Notes: generated from the sequence alone by a model not told the origin. DNA of 64,000 nucleotides from Akkermansia muciniphila (GCA_945900785.1 CAMDJM010000013.1:1-64000), one strand, 5' to 3'. Shown: positions 52,438 through 61,254, numbered from the stretch's first letter. A program made the numbers and translations.

Positions 52438-53385
52438 TTAGGGTGGAACCGGGCGATCTGTAGCACAGGAACGGCGGGCAGGCATGATAAAAGCGCACTT
52501 CGTTTGTAAAAAGGCCTCCTCCCCCACCAGCTCCGCAGCAAGGCGGATGGCAGCGATCATGCTGGCGGGATTCGCCACCCCTTTCCCGGCGATATCAAAA
52601 GCCGTGCCATGGTCCGGGCTGGTGCGCACCACCGGCAGGCCCAGGGTCAGATTCACAGCTTCATCAAAATCCAGCAGCTTCAGCGGGATCAGCCCCTGAT
52701 CATGATACATGCAGAGCACCGCGTCATATTGTCCCCGGGCCGCATGGTAGAAAAGCGTATCCGGCGGCAGTGGCCCATGAAAGCTGGCGGGCAGACCTGA
52801 CAAATTCAGCGCCTCCACCGCCGGGCGGATCAGGGTGATTTCCTCGGTGCCCATGCGCCCATTTTCCCCGGCGTGAGGATTCAGTCCCGCCACGGCGATA
52901 CGGGTCGCCGGCTTGCCCCGGCGTTTACAAAAATCCGCGAGCAGCCGGCCGTGCTTTACGATCTCTGCGGTGCTCAGCAGGTCTGCCACGGCCCGCAACG
53001 GCTCATGAATCGTCACCAGGCCTACCGTCAGGTGGGGGCCCGTCAGGCACATTTGAAAATCCTGACAGGAAAAGCGCTGGGCGTAAAACTCGGTTTGTCC
53101 GGGAAAATCGAAGCCATACGCCGCCAGCAGATCCTTGCTGATGGGTGCCGTCACCACTGCCGCAATGGCCCCTGACTTGAGCAACTGCACCGATTCCTCC
53201 AGGGCCGCGACCGCAGCACGGGCACTGGCTTCATCCGGCCGGCCGGGCACCGCCTGGGGGCAGCGGCCGATCACCTGGTAATCAAACCGCGCGTCCAGCC
53301 GGCCACTGGTCAGGGCCGCCTGCGTGACCTCCGGGCCGATGCCGGCGGCGTCCCCGAGGGTGATTCCAATAACAGGGCGTGGCAC
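52438..53385 (-). CDS. pdxA: 4-hydroxythreonine-4-phosphate dehydrogenase
   Basis: NAD-dependent oxidative decarboxylation in vitamin B6 synthesis. Hallmarks: 'GITLGDAAGIGPEV' at the N-terminus, 'VTAPISKDLLAAYGFDFPGQTEF', 'VTIHEPLRAVADLL', 'NPHAGENGRMGTEE' (metal/phosphate ligands), 'CMYHDQGLIPLKLLDFDEAVN', and 'SPDHGTAFDIAGKG'. Start GTG 53385 sits just after the surA-like stop and agrees with the usual N-terminus; an ATG at 53442 would overlap surA. 315 residues. surA-pdxA adjacency is conserved widely, supporting both calls. Confidence 0.95.
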   Translation of the reverse strand: MPRPVIGITLGDAAGIGPEVTQAALTSGRLDARFDYQVIGRCPQAVPGRPDEASARAAVAALEESVQLLKSGAIAAVVTAPISKDLLAAYGFDFPGQTEFYAQRFSCQDFQMCLTGPHLTVGLVTIHEPLRAVADLLSTAEIVKHGRLLADFCKRRGKPATRIAVAGLNPHAGENGRMGTEEITLIRPAVEALNLSGLPASFHGPLPPDTLFYHAARGQYDAVLCMYHDQGLIPLKLLDFDEAVNLTLGLPVVRTSPDHGTAFDIAGKGVANPASMIAAIRLAAELVGEEAFLQTKCAFIMPARRSCATDRPVPP

Positions 53386-53390
53386 CTGCT

Positions 53391-54383
53391 TCAGTTGGGG
53401 GAATAGCGGATCGTCGCCTTGCGCTTGAGCTGCGTGATCCACTCTTCATAGCCCTTTTTGCGTTTCTCACCGAGCACGCGTTTTTCCAGCTCCGTCTGCA
53501 CAAACTCGTCCGGCTTCATTTTGCCAGGATTACGGGCTTCGACGTAGAACAAGTAGAAGCTGTCATCAAACTCAATCACATCACTCACTTTTTTGGTGGG
53601 CAGACCAAAAACCATTTCCGCCATGCGCCGGGTCAGGTCCTTTTTGCTGATGAAACCCCAGTCTCCCCCATTCCCGGATTTGCTGTCCTGGGAATAGGTC
53701 CGGGCCAGGGTGCCAAATTCATCCCCCCGCAGCAATTTGCTGCGGATCTCCCTGGCCAGAGCCATTTGGGATTTTGGGGTGGTGCCGACTTCCTCGCTGA
53801 CTTTCGGGATGGTGATGGACCAGAGCTTGATCTGGTCGCCGTCGCGGAATTCATCGCCATGGGCAGCGAGATAAGCCCGCTTTTCATCTGATGTGATATA
53901 GCCAGGATCCTTCACATTCTGCGAGCGCATCATCTGCACAATGACCATGGTGCGCTGTTTCTCAAAAAACTTTTTGTAGGTAATGCCGCTGGACCCCAAC
54001 TCCTGGAGAAACTTGGCCCGGTCTCCCTTGAACAGCTGATTCACATAATTGGTTTTGATATGCTCTTCCGCATAGGCGTCCACTTTTTCCTTAAAGTTCG
54101 CGGCGAAGGGCTCGAACTCCTTCAGGATCAATTCCTGGTCGATCAGGGTATCCAGGGCTTTTTTCCGCAGTTCACCCATTTCACGGTCCAGTTCAGCCTT
54201 GTCGCCAATGCTTTGTTTGAGCCCCATTTCCTGCACTTTGATCACTTCCTCCACCTCGGAGCGCAGGATCGGCCGGCCATTGACCACCACGGCGATGCCG
54301 TTGGTCTGCTCAGCCATGGCATGTGTAACAAAACCCAAAGCCAGCGCAGCGCTGGCGGAACGGAAAAAAGGGAGCGTTTTCAT
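53391..54383 (-). CDS. surA: Periplasmic SurA-like parvulin peptidyl-prolyl isomerase
   Basis: Chaperone/PPIase for outer-membrane proteins. A signal peptide (1-24) precedes a SurA-type N-terminal helical domain ('GIAVVVNGRPILRSEVEEVIKVQE', 'LRKKALDTLIDQELIL'), then one parvulin domain ('ALAREIRSKLLRGDEFGTLARTYSQDSKSGNGGDWGFI', 'VIEFDDSFYLFYVE'). 330 residues is shorter than E. coli SurA because only one PPIase domain is present. First gene of the surA-pdxA-hflK-hflC operon; pdxA starts at its stop. Confidence 0.88.
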   Translation of the reverse strand: MKTLPFFRSASAALALGFVTHAMAEQTNGIAVVVNGRPILRSEVEEVIKVQEMGLKQSIGDKAELDREMGELRKKALDTLIDQELILKEFEPFAANFKEKVDAYAEEHIKTNYVNQLFKGDRAKFLQELGSSGITYKKFFEKQRTMVIVQMMRSQNVKDPGYITSDEKRAYLAAHGDEFRDGDQIKLWSITIPKVSEEVGTTPKSQMALAREIRSKLLRGDEFGTLARTYSQDSKSGNGGDWGFISKKDLTRRMAEMVFGLPTKKVSDVIEFDDSFYLFYVEARNPGKMKPDEFVQTELEKRVLGEKRKKGYEEWITQLKRKATIRYSPN

Positions 54384-54580
54384 AGGAACTGGGGGTCGGG
54401 TGAGGAAGCGTCAGCGGGAAAGGGATTCGTCGGACCAAGCGATAAATGACCGATCCCCGGGCAACTTTCCACCGATTAGAAATAAAATCACGGCCTAAAC
54501 CTCCAGGCTCTGCTGGCCAACCCGGTCAGAAAGGACCATTACCCATCGACAGCGACCAGCCGGCATGGCAGGTTACGGAA

Positions 54581-55792
54581 ATGAATCCTTCCTATTCCCG
54601 ACGAAACTTCATCCGCCGCAGCACGCTCGCCACGGCAGCGATTGTGGCCGGGCGGGCGGGAGCCGGGGAGGCCTCCGTGGAATTGCCCTTCGTCAACGGG
54701 CACCGCCGGATGGTGGCTTTTCCAGGCAAGCGGCCCTTGATTTTGCTGACGCACCGCCCGCCGCAACTGGAGACGCCCTTCGCGGTTTTCAACGATGGGC
54801 TGATCACGCCGAACGATGCTTTTTTTGTCCGTTACCATCTGTCAGGCCTGCCGGTGGAGATCGATCCGGCCGCCTTCCGGCTGGAGGTGAAAGGCTTGGT
54901 GAATACCCCGCTCTCGCTCTCCCTGGAAGACTTGAAAAAAATGGAGGCGGTGGAAGTGACGGCGGTGAACCAGTGCTCCGGAAACAGCCGCGGGTTTTTC
55001 AATCCACGGGTGAATGGTGGCCAACTCGCCAATGGAGCGATGGGAAATGCAAAATGGCGCGGGGTGCGCCTGAAGGACGTCCTGACCAGGGCCGGGGTGG
55101 CGGCCGGGGCCCGGCAGGTGGTGTGTGATGGCTTGGACAAGGGCGCGGTGCCCACCACGCCTGACTTTATCAAAGCCCTCGAAATCGACCACGCCCTTGA
55201 TGGCGAAGCCATCATCGCCTGGGAGATGAATGGGGAAGAACTGCCCTGGCTGAACGGCTATCCACTCCGGCTGGTGGTGCCCGGCTATTACGGCACCTAT
55301 TGGATCAAGCACCTCAATTCCCTTGAGGTGACCGGCGAAAACTTCGGCGGGTTTTGGATGGCGGCGGGCTATCGCATTCCGGACACGCCGGGCGGCTGCG
55401 TGGAACCCGGCACCGTGCCCGGCAGGACCCTTCCCATCACCAAATTCAAAATCCGTTCCTTCCTCACCAGCCTGACGGATGGGGCTCAGGTGAAAGCCGG
55501 GCGCGAAACCCTGCTGCGCGGCATTGCCTTTGATAGCGGAGCGGGCCTGACCGAGGTGCAGGTCAGTCCTGATGGCGGATCCACCTGGCGTCCCGCCACG
55601 TTGGGCAAGGATCTGGGCCGCTATTCCTTCCGGGAGTGGACCCTGCCATGGACCCCCACCAACACCGGCCCTGCCGAAATCCGCTGTCGAGCCTTCAACC
55701 GCATCGGTGAAACCCAGCCACTGGTCTCCCTTTGGAACCCGGCCGGATACATGCGGAATGGCGTGGAAACCACCAAAATCATCATCACCTAG
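54581..55792 (+). CDS. sorA: Sulfite dehydrogenase, molybdopterin subunit (SorA-like), TAT-exported
   Basis: Oxidises sulfite to sulfate in the periplasm using molybdenum cofactor. A twin-arginine signal (SRRNFIRRS, residues 6-14) begins the protein. The sulfite-oxidase Moco domain has the metal-ligand cysteine C132 in 'VNQCSGNSRGFF', substrate-site 'YNGYPLRLVVPGYYG...WIKHL' like blocks, and the C-terminal Ig-like Mo-co dimerisation domain ('RGIAFDSGAGLTEVQVSPDGGSTW'). 403 residues. Start ATG 54581 directly precedes the TAT motif. A cytochrome c gene follows by 10 nt, as in sorAB. Confidence 0.92.
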   Translation: MNPSYSRRNFIRRSTLATAAIVAGRAGAGEASVELPFVNGHRRMVAFPGKRPLILLTHRPPQLETPFAVFNDGLITPNDAFFVRYHLSGLPVEIDPAAFRLEVKGLVNTPLSLSLEDLKKMEAVEVTAVNQCSGNSRGFFNPRVNGGQLANGAMGNAKWRGVRLKDVLTRAGVAAGARQVVCDGLDKGAVPTTPDFIKALEIDHALDGEAIIAWEMNGEELPWLNGYPLRLVVPGYYGTYWIKHLNSLEVTGENFGGFWMAAGYRIPDTPGGCVEPGTVPGRTLPITKFKIRSFLTSLTDGAQVKAGRETLLRGIAFDSGAGLTEVQVSPDGGSTWRPATLGKDLGRYSFREWTLPWTPTNTGPAEIRCRAFNRIGETQPLVSLWNPAGYMRNGVETTKIIIT

Positions 55793-55802
55793 CCATTCTG
55801 CC

Positions 55803-56144
55803 ATGAAGCTCCTTTTCCCACTCCTTGGCGCTGCCGTCCTGCTCACCACCGCACTCGCCCAAACCCCCGCTCCCGCCACGCCCCCAGCCGTCACCGGAAT
55901 CCGGAAGCTCGAACTCCCGCCCGAAACCGGGACCTACCGCAACGCCCCCGGAGTGGAACTGGCGCAGGCCTTTTGCCTGAACTGCCACTCCACGGAATAC
56001 ACCGAATCCCAGCCTCCCCTGCCGGCCGCCTATTGGCAGGGCACCGTGAAAAAGATGAAGGAGAAATTCGGCGCCACCCTGCCGGATGAGGTGATGGCTC
56101 CCCTGACGAAATATCTGGTGGATGCCTACGGGAAAAAGCCCTGA
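55803..56144 (+). CDS. sorB: Monoheme cytochrome c, SorB-like electron acceptor
   Basis: 113 residues with a signal peptide (1-19) and one heme motif, C58-L-N-C61-H62. The distal ligand is probably M85 or M98. It lies 10 nt after sorA on the same strand, exactly the sorAB arrangement in which SorB accepts electrons from the molybdenum subunit. Length and single heme agree. Name is by context; the sequence itself only shows a small exported cytochrome. Confidence 0.87.
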   Translation: MKLLFPLLGAAVLLTTALAQTPAPATPPAVTGIRKLELPPETGTYRNAPGVELAQAFCLNCHSTEYTESQPPLPAAYWQGTVKKMKEKFGATLPDEVMAPLTKYLVDAYGKKP

Positions 56145-56371
56145 GCCATGGCAACCCCCGGAGGATGCCGGGGTGTGGCGTTTTGCCAGTGACGCCTTGG
56201 CAGAGCTTTGCAAAGCGCCATGAATTACCGTTCCAGGCACGGGAATTCATTTTTGCAAGCCGTTGCAGATGAGTGGGTTTTGCGATACAGCCGGCATCGG
56301 CACAAGGAATGCAGAAGCATGGATCCATCCGCTTTCCGGCGGATCCAATAGCAATCCAACCCTCTCCACCG

Positions 56372-56536
56372 ATGAAAAGCATCCCAATCAACTCCCGTTC
56401 CCGCACCACCCTTGCTCTGGTGGCACTTGCCGCTGCCATAGTGTTTGGAAGCTCCTGCCGCACTACCGAGGGCTTTGGCCGCGATTTGCAGAAGGTAGGC
56501 AACAAAATCTCCAACGAAACGGGGCGGCACGGCTGA
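56372..56536 (+). CDS. Entericidin-family small lipoprotein
   Basis: 54 residues. A long hydrophobic signal with lipobox F-G-S-S-C29 and the entericidin pattern after it ('TTEGFGRDLQKVGNKIS', matching C.t..G.g.D...G..I). Entericidin-type lipoproteins are stress-linked bacteriolytic/antidote peptides. The gene ends exactly where the convergent HD-domain gene ends. A longer upstream frame is not needed; ATG 56372 begins the signal. Confidence 0.85.
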   Translation: MKSIPINSRSRTTLALVALAAAIVFGSSCRTTEGFGRDLQKVGNKISNETGRHG

Positions 56537-57631
56537 TCACTGCTGTGCGGCGGCTTCCTGACCGGAACCCGGTCCAGGCGACGGAGCCTCAGGGTCAAAT
56601 GGCATTTCCAGTGGCTGATAGGCCTGCAGAGGCCTGACGGGATTTCCGGGAAGGGGCCGGCGTCTTTCAAAGATGTTGGGAGCGAGGAGAGCCGCAGTGT
56701 CATAGGCGTCGGCCAGCATTTCCAGCTTGGCATCAATGTTATCCACGTGATGCAGCAGGATCGCTTCCGGCGTGCGGGGCAGCACGGGCGAGCCAAATTG
56801 GTATTCGCCGTGATGTGCGCCGATCAAGTGGAGCAGATGCAGGCGGACGCTTTCGCTGGCAGGCAGCAGTGGATGCCATGACGCCCCGGCGGTTTCCATG
56901 AGCTGGCGCCAGAGCCGGTTGACCAGTTCGATACCCATGGGGATGTGCCCCATCAGTTCCCCGGCCTCGGTGTAGGGCATGTTAAATCCCCCGCGGTCAT
57001 AACAGTTTTCCCACAGCTTTCCGCAGTCGTGAAAGAGGACACCAGCCACCAGCAAATCCCGGTTGGAGGCGGGGTAAACTTCCGCGAGGGCGAGGGCGGC
57101 CCGCATCATTTGAGCGACATGTTCCACCAGTCCCCCGCGACGGGCGTGGTGGTATTCGCGGGCCGCGCCGGTGCGGCGGAAGCGCTCGCCAAATTCCTCC
57201 AAAAACAAGCGGCACAGGGCATGGAGGCGGGGATCCGCGATGGCCTGCGTCATGGTGAGGATGTCCGCGTAGTCCCGTTCCTGCTTTTCACGCAGGGCCA
57301 CCGGCCCGCCGAGCACCGCCTCGCGTTCTGCCCCGTCGAGTTCCCGCCAGGTCCATTGCCGGGGCTCCAAACCATAGGTGCCGCTGCTCCATTCCCCCTT
57401 GATGGAAATGAAGGAACCGGCTGGCAGGTCCTTGGCGGCAGCATAGACCGGAGCATCGCTCCAGACCCGCAGGACGAGGTGATCGCTGGCGTCGGTCAGT
57501 TTCCATTCGAGGAATTCCGAGCCGCTTTTGGTGGGTTTCACCTGGCTGCGCTCGATCTGCAGGTGCACTTCCGCCGCGAGGGGGGACCCACTGGTGGCCT
57601 GACGGATTTGACGGATACTGAGGAAGTCCAT
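56537..57631 (-). CDS. OB-fold / HD-domain 3'-5' exoribonuclease, YhaM-like
   Basis: 364 residues. The N-terminal OB-fold nucleic-acid-binding domain (about 15-95, with 'AEVHLQIERSQVKPTKSG') is followed by an HD hydrolase domain: 'EYHHARRGGLVEHVAQMMRAAL', then 'VAGVLFHDCGKLWEN' (the HD pair) and 'LLHLIGAHHGEYQFG' (more metal His). A Pro/Gln-rich tail ends it. This is the YhaM/Cbf1 architecture, a 3'-5' exoribonuclease. The stop abuts the entericidin stop. Its promoter lies upstream of 57631, next to acylphosphatase on the same strand. Confidence 0.85.
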   Translation of the reverse strand: MDFLSIRQIRQATSGSPLAAEVHLQIERSQVKPTKSGSEFLEWKLTDASDHLVLRVWSDAPVYAAAKDLPAGSFISIKGEWSSGTYGLEPRQWTWRELDGAEREAVLGGPVALREKQERDYADILTMTQAIADPRLHALCRLFLEEFGERFRRTGAAREYHHARRGGLVEHVAQMMRAALALAEVYPASNRDLLVAGVLFHDCGKLWENCYDRGGFNMPYTEAGELMGHIPMGIELVNRLWRQLMETAGASWHPLLPASESVRLHLLHLIGAHHGEYQFGSPVLPRTPEAILLHHVDNIDAKLEMLADAYDTAALLAPNIFERRRPLPGNPVRPLQAYQPLEMPFDPEAPSPGPGSGQEAAAQQ

Positions 57632-57662
57632 GGAGCCAGTCTGGCGCTATCTTTTGCCGGGA

Positions 57663-57947
57663 TCAATCCCGTGCGATGGAAAAGCCGGTGATGCCCTGGG
57701 GCGCAGGGGAGACGGGATGCTCCTCCCATTCCTTGATATAATGGGCGACGGCAGAGTTGTCCTTCAATTCAGCTAGAAAAGCCACCAGTTCATCGTAGTC
57801 ACGGGAAAGGACCAGCAATTCCACCCGGCCATCCGGCAGGTTTTTCACCCAGCCGGAGACCTCGTAGCCAGCCGCCAACTGGCGGACGGTGTATCGGAAT
57901 CCCACCCCCTGCACGCGTCCACTATAAAAAACCTGTCTGGCAATCAT
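57663..57947 (-). CDS. acyP: Acylphosphatase
   Basis: 94-residue cytoplasmic enzyme hydrolysing acyl phosphates. The catalytic arginine is R18 ('[15 protein letters not shown]') and the catalytic asparagine is N36 ('[14 protein letters not shown]'). Length is canonical. ATG 57947 is the normal start; the longer frame is not supported. It precedes the HD-domain gene by about 31 nt on the same strand. Confidence 0.96.
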   Translation of the reverse strand: MIARQVFYSGRVQGVGFRYTVRQLAAGYEVSGWVKNLPDGRVELLVLSRDYDELVAFLAELKDNSAVAHYIKEWEEHPVSPAPQGITGFSIARD

Positions 57948-58091
57948 CCCGCATCCGTGGCGCAGAGCCGCCGCCTTCGCAAGCTGGCAAGCGGCTGGTG
58001 GCACCATTCCAGTCTTCGGATGGACTGCCCGCTTGCGAAAGGTGGTGCAAAATTTTGATGGCGGCCCGGGCAATCCAGCGTTTCCTGCCGC

Positions 58092-58876
58092 ATGCCCACC
58101 TCTTTCCTTCTGACACTTCTCCTTTTCTGTTGCTCCATCACCGCCAGCCGCGCCGGAGCCAAAATAGAAGGCGGCACCCGCTTCAAATTTATCACACCAC
58201 CCGCGTCACCCTCGGCTGCGACCGAATAGTGAATCCCAGCCGGGAAAATGCCACCGGCACGCTCATGCTCCGCCTGTGGGCTGTGGACCAGCCTTACCAG
58301 GGGGGCGGCATCCAGGGCAAGGTAATCGCCAGTGCCCGGTTTGAAGGCCTGAATCCGGGAAATGTCTACACCAATCCCAGCCGCACCCCGGACGTCACGC
58401 TCCCCCCCGCCAAAAGGGCCTACACCCTTTGCCTGACACTCATGGAATTCTCCGGCGGGGAATATGTGATCGCGGACTACCGGAACTTCCCCGGCACTAC
58501 CGTGCTGGGTCCCATCGATCTGTTCAGCCTCACGGGCCCATGGAGCTGGCAAAGCAGCACAGAAGGCGGCACCATCGGGTTGGAGGTCGCCAAAATCTCG
58601 CATAACCGCCCCGGCGGCACCGGCAGCCTGCGTCTCGCGCTGTGGGCGACGAAGCAGCCCTATCAAGGTGGAGGCATCAAGGGTTTTATGATCGGCACCC
58701 TGCAAAAGGACGCCCTCAAGCCCGGCTACACCTACACCAATCTCAAAAACACCCTGAAATACATCAAGCCTCCCGCAGGCCAGTATTATGTTAATCTCGT
58801 CCTCACCGAATTCAACGGAAGCGATTATCTGATTGTCGACTCCATCGCAGGCGCCAAGCCGGTGGTTTTCCGCTAA
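58092..58876 (+). pseudogene. Exported two-repeat protein broken by a frameshift after its signal peptide
   Basis: An ATG at 58092 opens a signal peptide ([22 protein letters not shown]) but this frame stops at 58229. The rest of a protein continues in another frame to 58876, encoding two copies of a ~95-residue domain ('LRLWAVDQPYQGGGIQGKVI...GGEYVIADY' and 'LRLALWATKQPYQGGGIKGFMI...GSDYLIVDS'). Joining the frames near 58180 ('GTRFKF') gives one coherent exported protein, so a one-base deletion (or equivalent) is likely. Either a true pseudogene or a sequencing error. Function unknown. Confidence 0.72.
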
Positions 58877-58926
58877 GAGACTCTGCTGCCTCCATTCCCT
58901 GCTGGCAAAGGAGGGAGGGGCGGCGT

Positions 58927-59478
58927 TCACTTGATGCGGACGAAGCGGTTGCGGGGCACGCCATTCACAAAGGAGAAATCGCCGCCGAGGATGACCTTGC
59001 CGTCAGGCTGCACCGCGACGCTGAGGACATCGCCGCCGCTGGCCTGGGGATTGAAACCGGGGTCGAGCGTGCTGTCCGCGAGAAGCCGGGCGATGTGGCT
59101 GCGGGGAGTGCCCAGGACGGACGAGAAATTCCCGGCGAGGAACGTGCGGCCTTCCGGGTCCACCACCGTGGCATTCATGGTGAAGCCGGAGACGGAGGGG
59201 TTCAAAAAGTCAACCTCGCCGGGCGAGCCAGGCAAGGTGCGGAAGGCGGTCAGGGTGTAAAGCCTGGTGGTGGTGCGGTTTGGCGCGGTGACGAGGATTT
59301 CGATGGGATTGCTGCCGGGGTTGAGCGGCAGCAGCGCACTGGTGCCCCCGTTGGGCACGCTGATATAGCTGCCGCCATTGATCCGCACCTCGACTGTTGC
59401 GGCGGCCTCCACTGCAAACGGCGACACCGTGAAGGTGGTGGTGTCAGGGTTCACCGTGCTGGTATAGGCTGATTTTCG
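58927..59478 (-). pseudogene. 5'-truncated delta-60-repeat/cadherin-like protein remnant
   Basis: About 180 residues open on the minus strand, bounded upstream by a stop. The beginning ('YTSTVNPDTTTFTVSP') is the middle of a cadherin-like beta-sandwich domain, and the rest carries delta-60 propeller repeats ('SHIARLLADSTLDPGFNPQASGGDVLSVAVQPDGKVILGGDFSFVNG'), ending in 'RNRFVRIK'. Such domains come from proteins of a thousand or more residues. No signal peptide or start precedes it, so it is the C-terminal scrap of a deleted gene. A GTG at 59454 is the only start-like codon. Confidence 0.7.
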
Positions 59479-59664
59479 ATTTCATAAAGTTCATGATGAT
59501 GGTCTTCTCCCTGTCATGAGCGAAACGAGGACGAAAAGGCTCACGGGCCGCGCTTTTATTTTTTTTCCCGGCGTGATTCCCCTAATTTGCGCCACGCAGC
59601 GCCGGGCTTTTGTCACTTGCCATCCGGAGGGGGGCGTGTTTTTATCCCTCCTCCATCAAGACAA

Positions 59665-59748
59665 GCCGGTGTGGCGGAATGGTAGACGCGGCGGACTCAA
59701 AATCCGTTGCCCTTTAAAGGCGTGTAGGTTCGAGTCCTATCGCCGGTA
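59665..59748 (+). tRNA. tRNA-Leu (CAA)
   Basis: Class II tRNA: GCCGGTG acceptor strand pairs with CGCCGGT (first pair is G-T rather than G-C), D-arm GCGGAATGGTAGACGCG as in the other tRNA-Leu, anticodon stem GCGGA/TCCGT with loop CTCAAAA giving anticodon CAA, long variable arm and GGTTCGAGTCC T-arm. CCA is not encoded. Confidence 0.9.
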
Positions 59749-59864
59749 GTCTTGGAGCTATTTTGTGGATGGATGAAGTGGGAAAATCGCGGGGTGGGAA
59801 GGTGTGGCGGAACGGACGGACTTTCCAGACTTGCGGAACCCCTGTTTTCAGCGGTCAATGGATA

Positions 59865-60632
59865 ATGAAAAGGCAAATCTCCCTATTGGTTGTCACGCTC
59901 TGGGCCTGGCTCGGGCCGGACACCGTCTCCGCTCAAGCCAAAGTATCTGGACCTGCTCTGGAACCAATAGTCGCCGCCCTGGAACCGGTAGCACTGCGCA
60001 CTGCCCTCGCCCGCCCGCTGCAGGACGCGAAACGCACCGTGATCGTGCCGGCGAAGGAGGACTCCGTGCTGGGTCTGACCCATCTTTCGAAGGAGGAATT
60101 CGAAGCTGCCGGGCTGAACTGGGATCAATTCATGACCAAAGCCGCCGCCGCCGCCACCCGGCTGTTGGTCAGCATCAAGCCCGTGGTGGCACGGGACAAG
60201 GCGGGACAAATCGCCTACATCAAGTTAAAGAGCGAACGTCCTTTTGCCGCCAGCATGATCCTGTCGCCCCGGATCGTTCCTCTGTTTCAAGGGTTTTTGG
60301 GGGATCGCTTGGTCGCGCTGGTGCCGGACCGGCACACGGTTTACCTGTTTTCGAGGAATTTTGGGGAGTTCCAGGCTTTCGGGCAAAAAATCATCGATGA
60401 CCATGCAGATGCGGTATATCCCTGCAGCATTGAAGCCTTTGAAATCACCCGCGAAGGAGTGGCCTGCATCGGTGGTTTTGATGACGGAGCGGATCCCCTG
60501 CCCTCCTTTGAAATTACTGGGAGTAAGGAAAAGGCGGTCCCGGTGAAGCCCGAGTTGCCCCCGGCGGAAGAAAAGAACCTAAAAAATTCCTCTTTCGTGC
60601 CGAAACGAAAGGAAGCCAATTCTAAACCTTAA
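59865..60632 (+). CDS. Exported protein of unknown function
   Basis: 255 residues. Signal peptide 1-24 ('LLVVTLWAWLGPDTVSAQA'), then a mixed alpha/beta region with 'LTHLSKEEFEAAGLNWDQFMTKAAAAATRLL' and a C-terminal 'FEITREGVACIGGFDDGADPLPSFEIT' followed by a Lys/Pro-rich tail. Related proteins are known only as conserved hypotheticals in this phylum, as far as I can judge. ATG 59865 begins the signal peptide. It follows tRNA-Leu by 116 nt. No catalytic motif recognised. Confidence 0.7.
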   Translation: MKRQISLLVVTLWAWLGPDTVSAQAKVSGPALEPIVAALEPVALRTALARPLQDAKRTVIVPAKEDSVLGLTHLSKEEFEAAGLNWDQFMTKAAAAATRLLVSIKPVVARDKAGQIAYIKLKSERPFAASMILSPRIVPLFQGFLGDRLVALVPDRHTVYLFSRNFGEFQAFGQKIIDDHADAVYPCSIEAFEITREGVACIGGFDDGADPLPSFEITGSKEKAVPVKPELPPAEEKNLKNSSFVPKRKEANSKP

Positions 60633-60826
60633 ATCCAGCTTGAAATTTAAGTTTTAACGATATTTTTACTGGTCATTCTCAGCCTTGTTAATATACCGGG
60701 TGAAACAGAAGTGTCACCAAGGAGGCTTTGCGAATCCTGAGAAAGAATCGCAGTTCCAGGAAAACCTTAGGAGAAATTCACGAAATCGGTCGCAAAATTG
60801 CATTCCTGTGCTAAACTGTCCGATCT

Positions 60827-61141
60827 ATGGCTACCACCAAACGAACCAGGTTCTCCCGACGGCTTCCGGATCATGTTACAGACGAACTCGTGGCTGCCCT
60901 TCTTAAACCGAAGGTGTATGACTTCAATAGTCTGTTTGAAGCTGTTTATGAGTGCCTGAAATTGAGGAACGCCGTGAGTGGCGGGGAAGAGATGCTGCGT
61001 CTGCGGGCGTATGAAAAGCTTCAAAATCTCGTCTCGCGCGGCATGGTCGAAAAAAACGTGAAGCAATACCGCGGTCTCGAAAAACTCAAGGACGCGCTGA
61101 CGCCCCCTGAGCCCATCGTGCCGGTCGCGGCGACGGCTTGA
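60827..61141 (+). CDS. Small basic protein of unknown function
   Basis: 104 residues, basic at the N-terminus ('TKRTRFSRRLPDHVTDELVAALL') with helical stretches 'FNSLFEAVYECLKLRNAV' and 'LRLRAYEKLQNLVSRGMVEKNVKQYRGL'. The composition would suit a nucleic-acid- or protein-binding helical domain. An ordered intrinsic terminator follows at 61218, so it is probably a monocistronic, genuinely transcribed gene. No family recognised. Confidence 0.7.
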   Translation: MATTKRTRFSRRLPDHVTDELVAALLKPKVYDFNSLFEAVYECLKLRNAVSGGEEMLRLRAYEKLQNLVSRGMVEKNVKQYRGLEKLKDALTPPEPIVPVAATA

Positions 61142-61217
61142 CGGCTTCTGGTTCGACCAGCGTTCCAAACACCACCACCCAACACCAAAACCCCATACCA
61201 AAACCCAACCCATTTGC

Positions 61218-61254
61218 CGTCCCAGTCAGTTTCCCTGGCTGGGACGCTTTTTTT
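61218..61254 (+). terminator. Intrinsic terminator after the small basic protein gene
   Basis: Stem CGTCCCAG (61218-61225) pairs with CTGGGACG (61239-61246), with further inner pairing CAG/CTG, and is followed by C and seven T residues (61248-61254). Strong rho-independent signal on the plus strand between the gene ending at 61141 and the next gene at 61342. Confidence 0.85.

Noticed and set aside
59516-59749. 77-codon frame ending in 'WRNGRRGGLKIRCPL'
   Set aside because: Translation of tRNA-Leu(CAA); a common false ORF.
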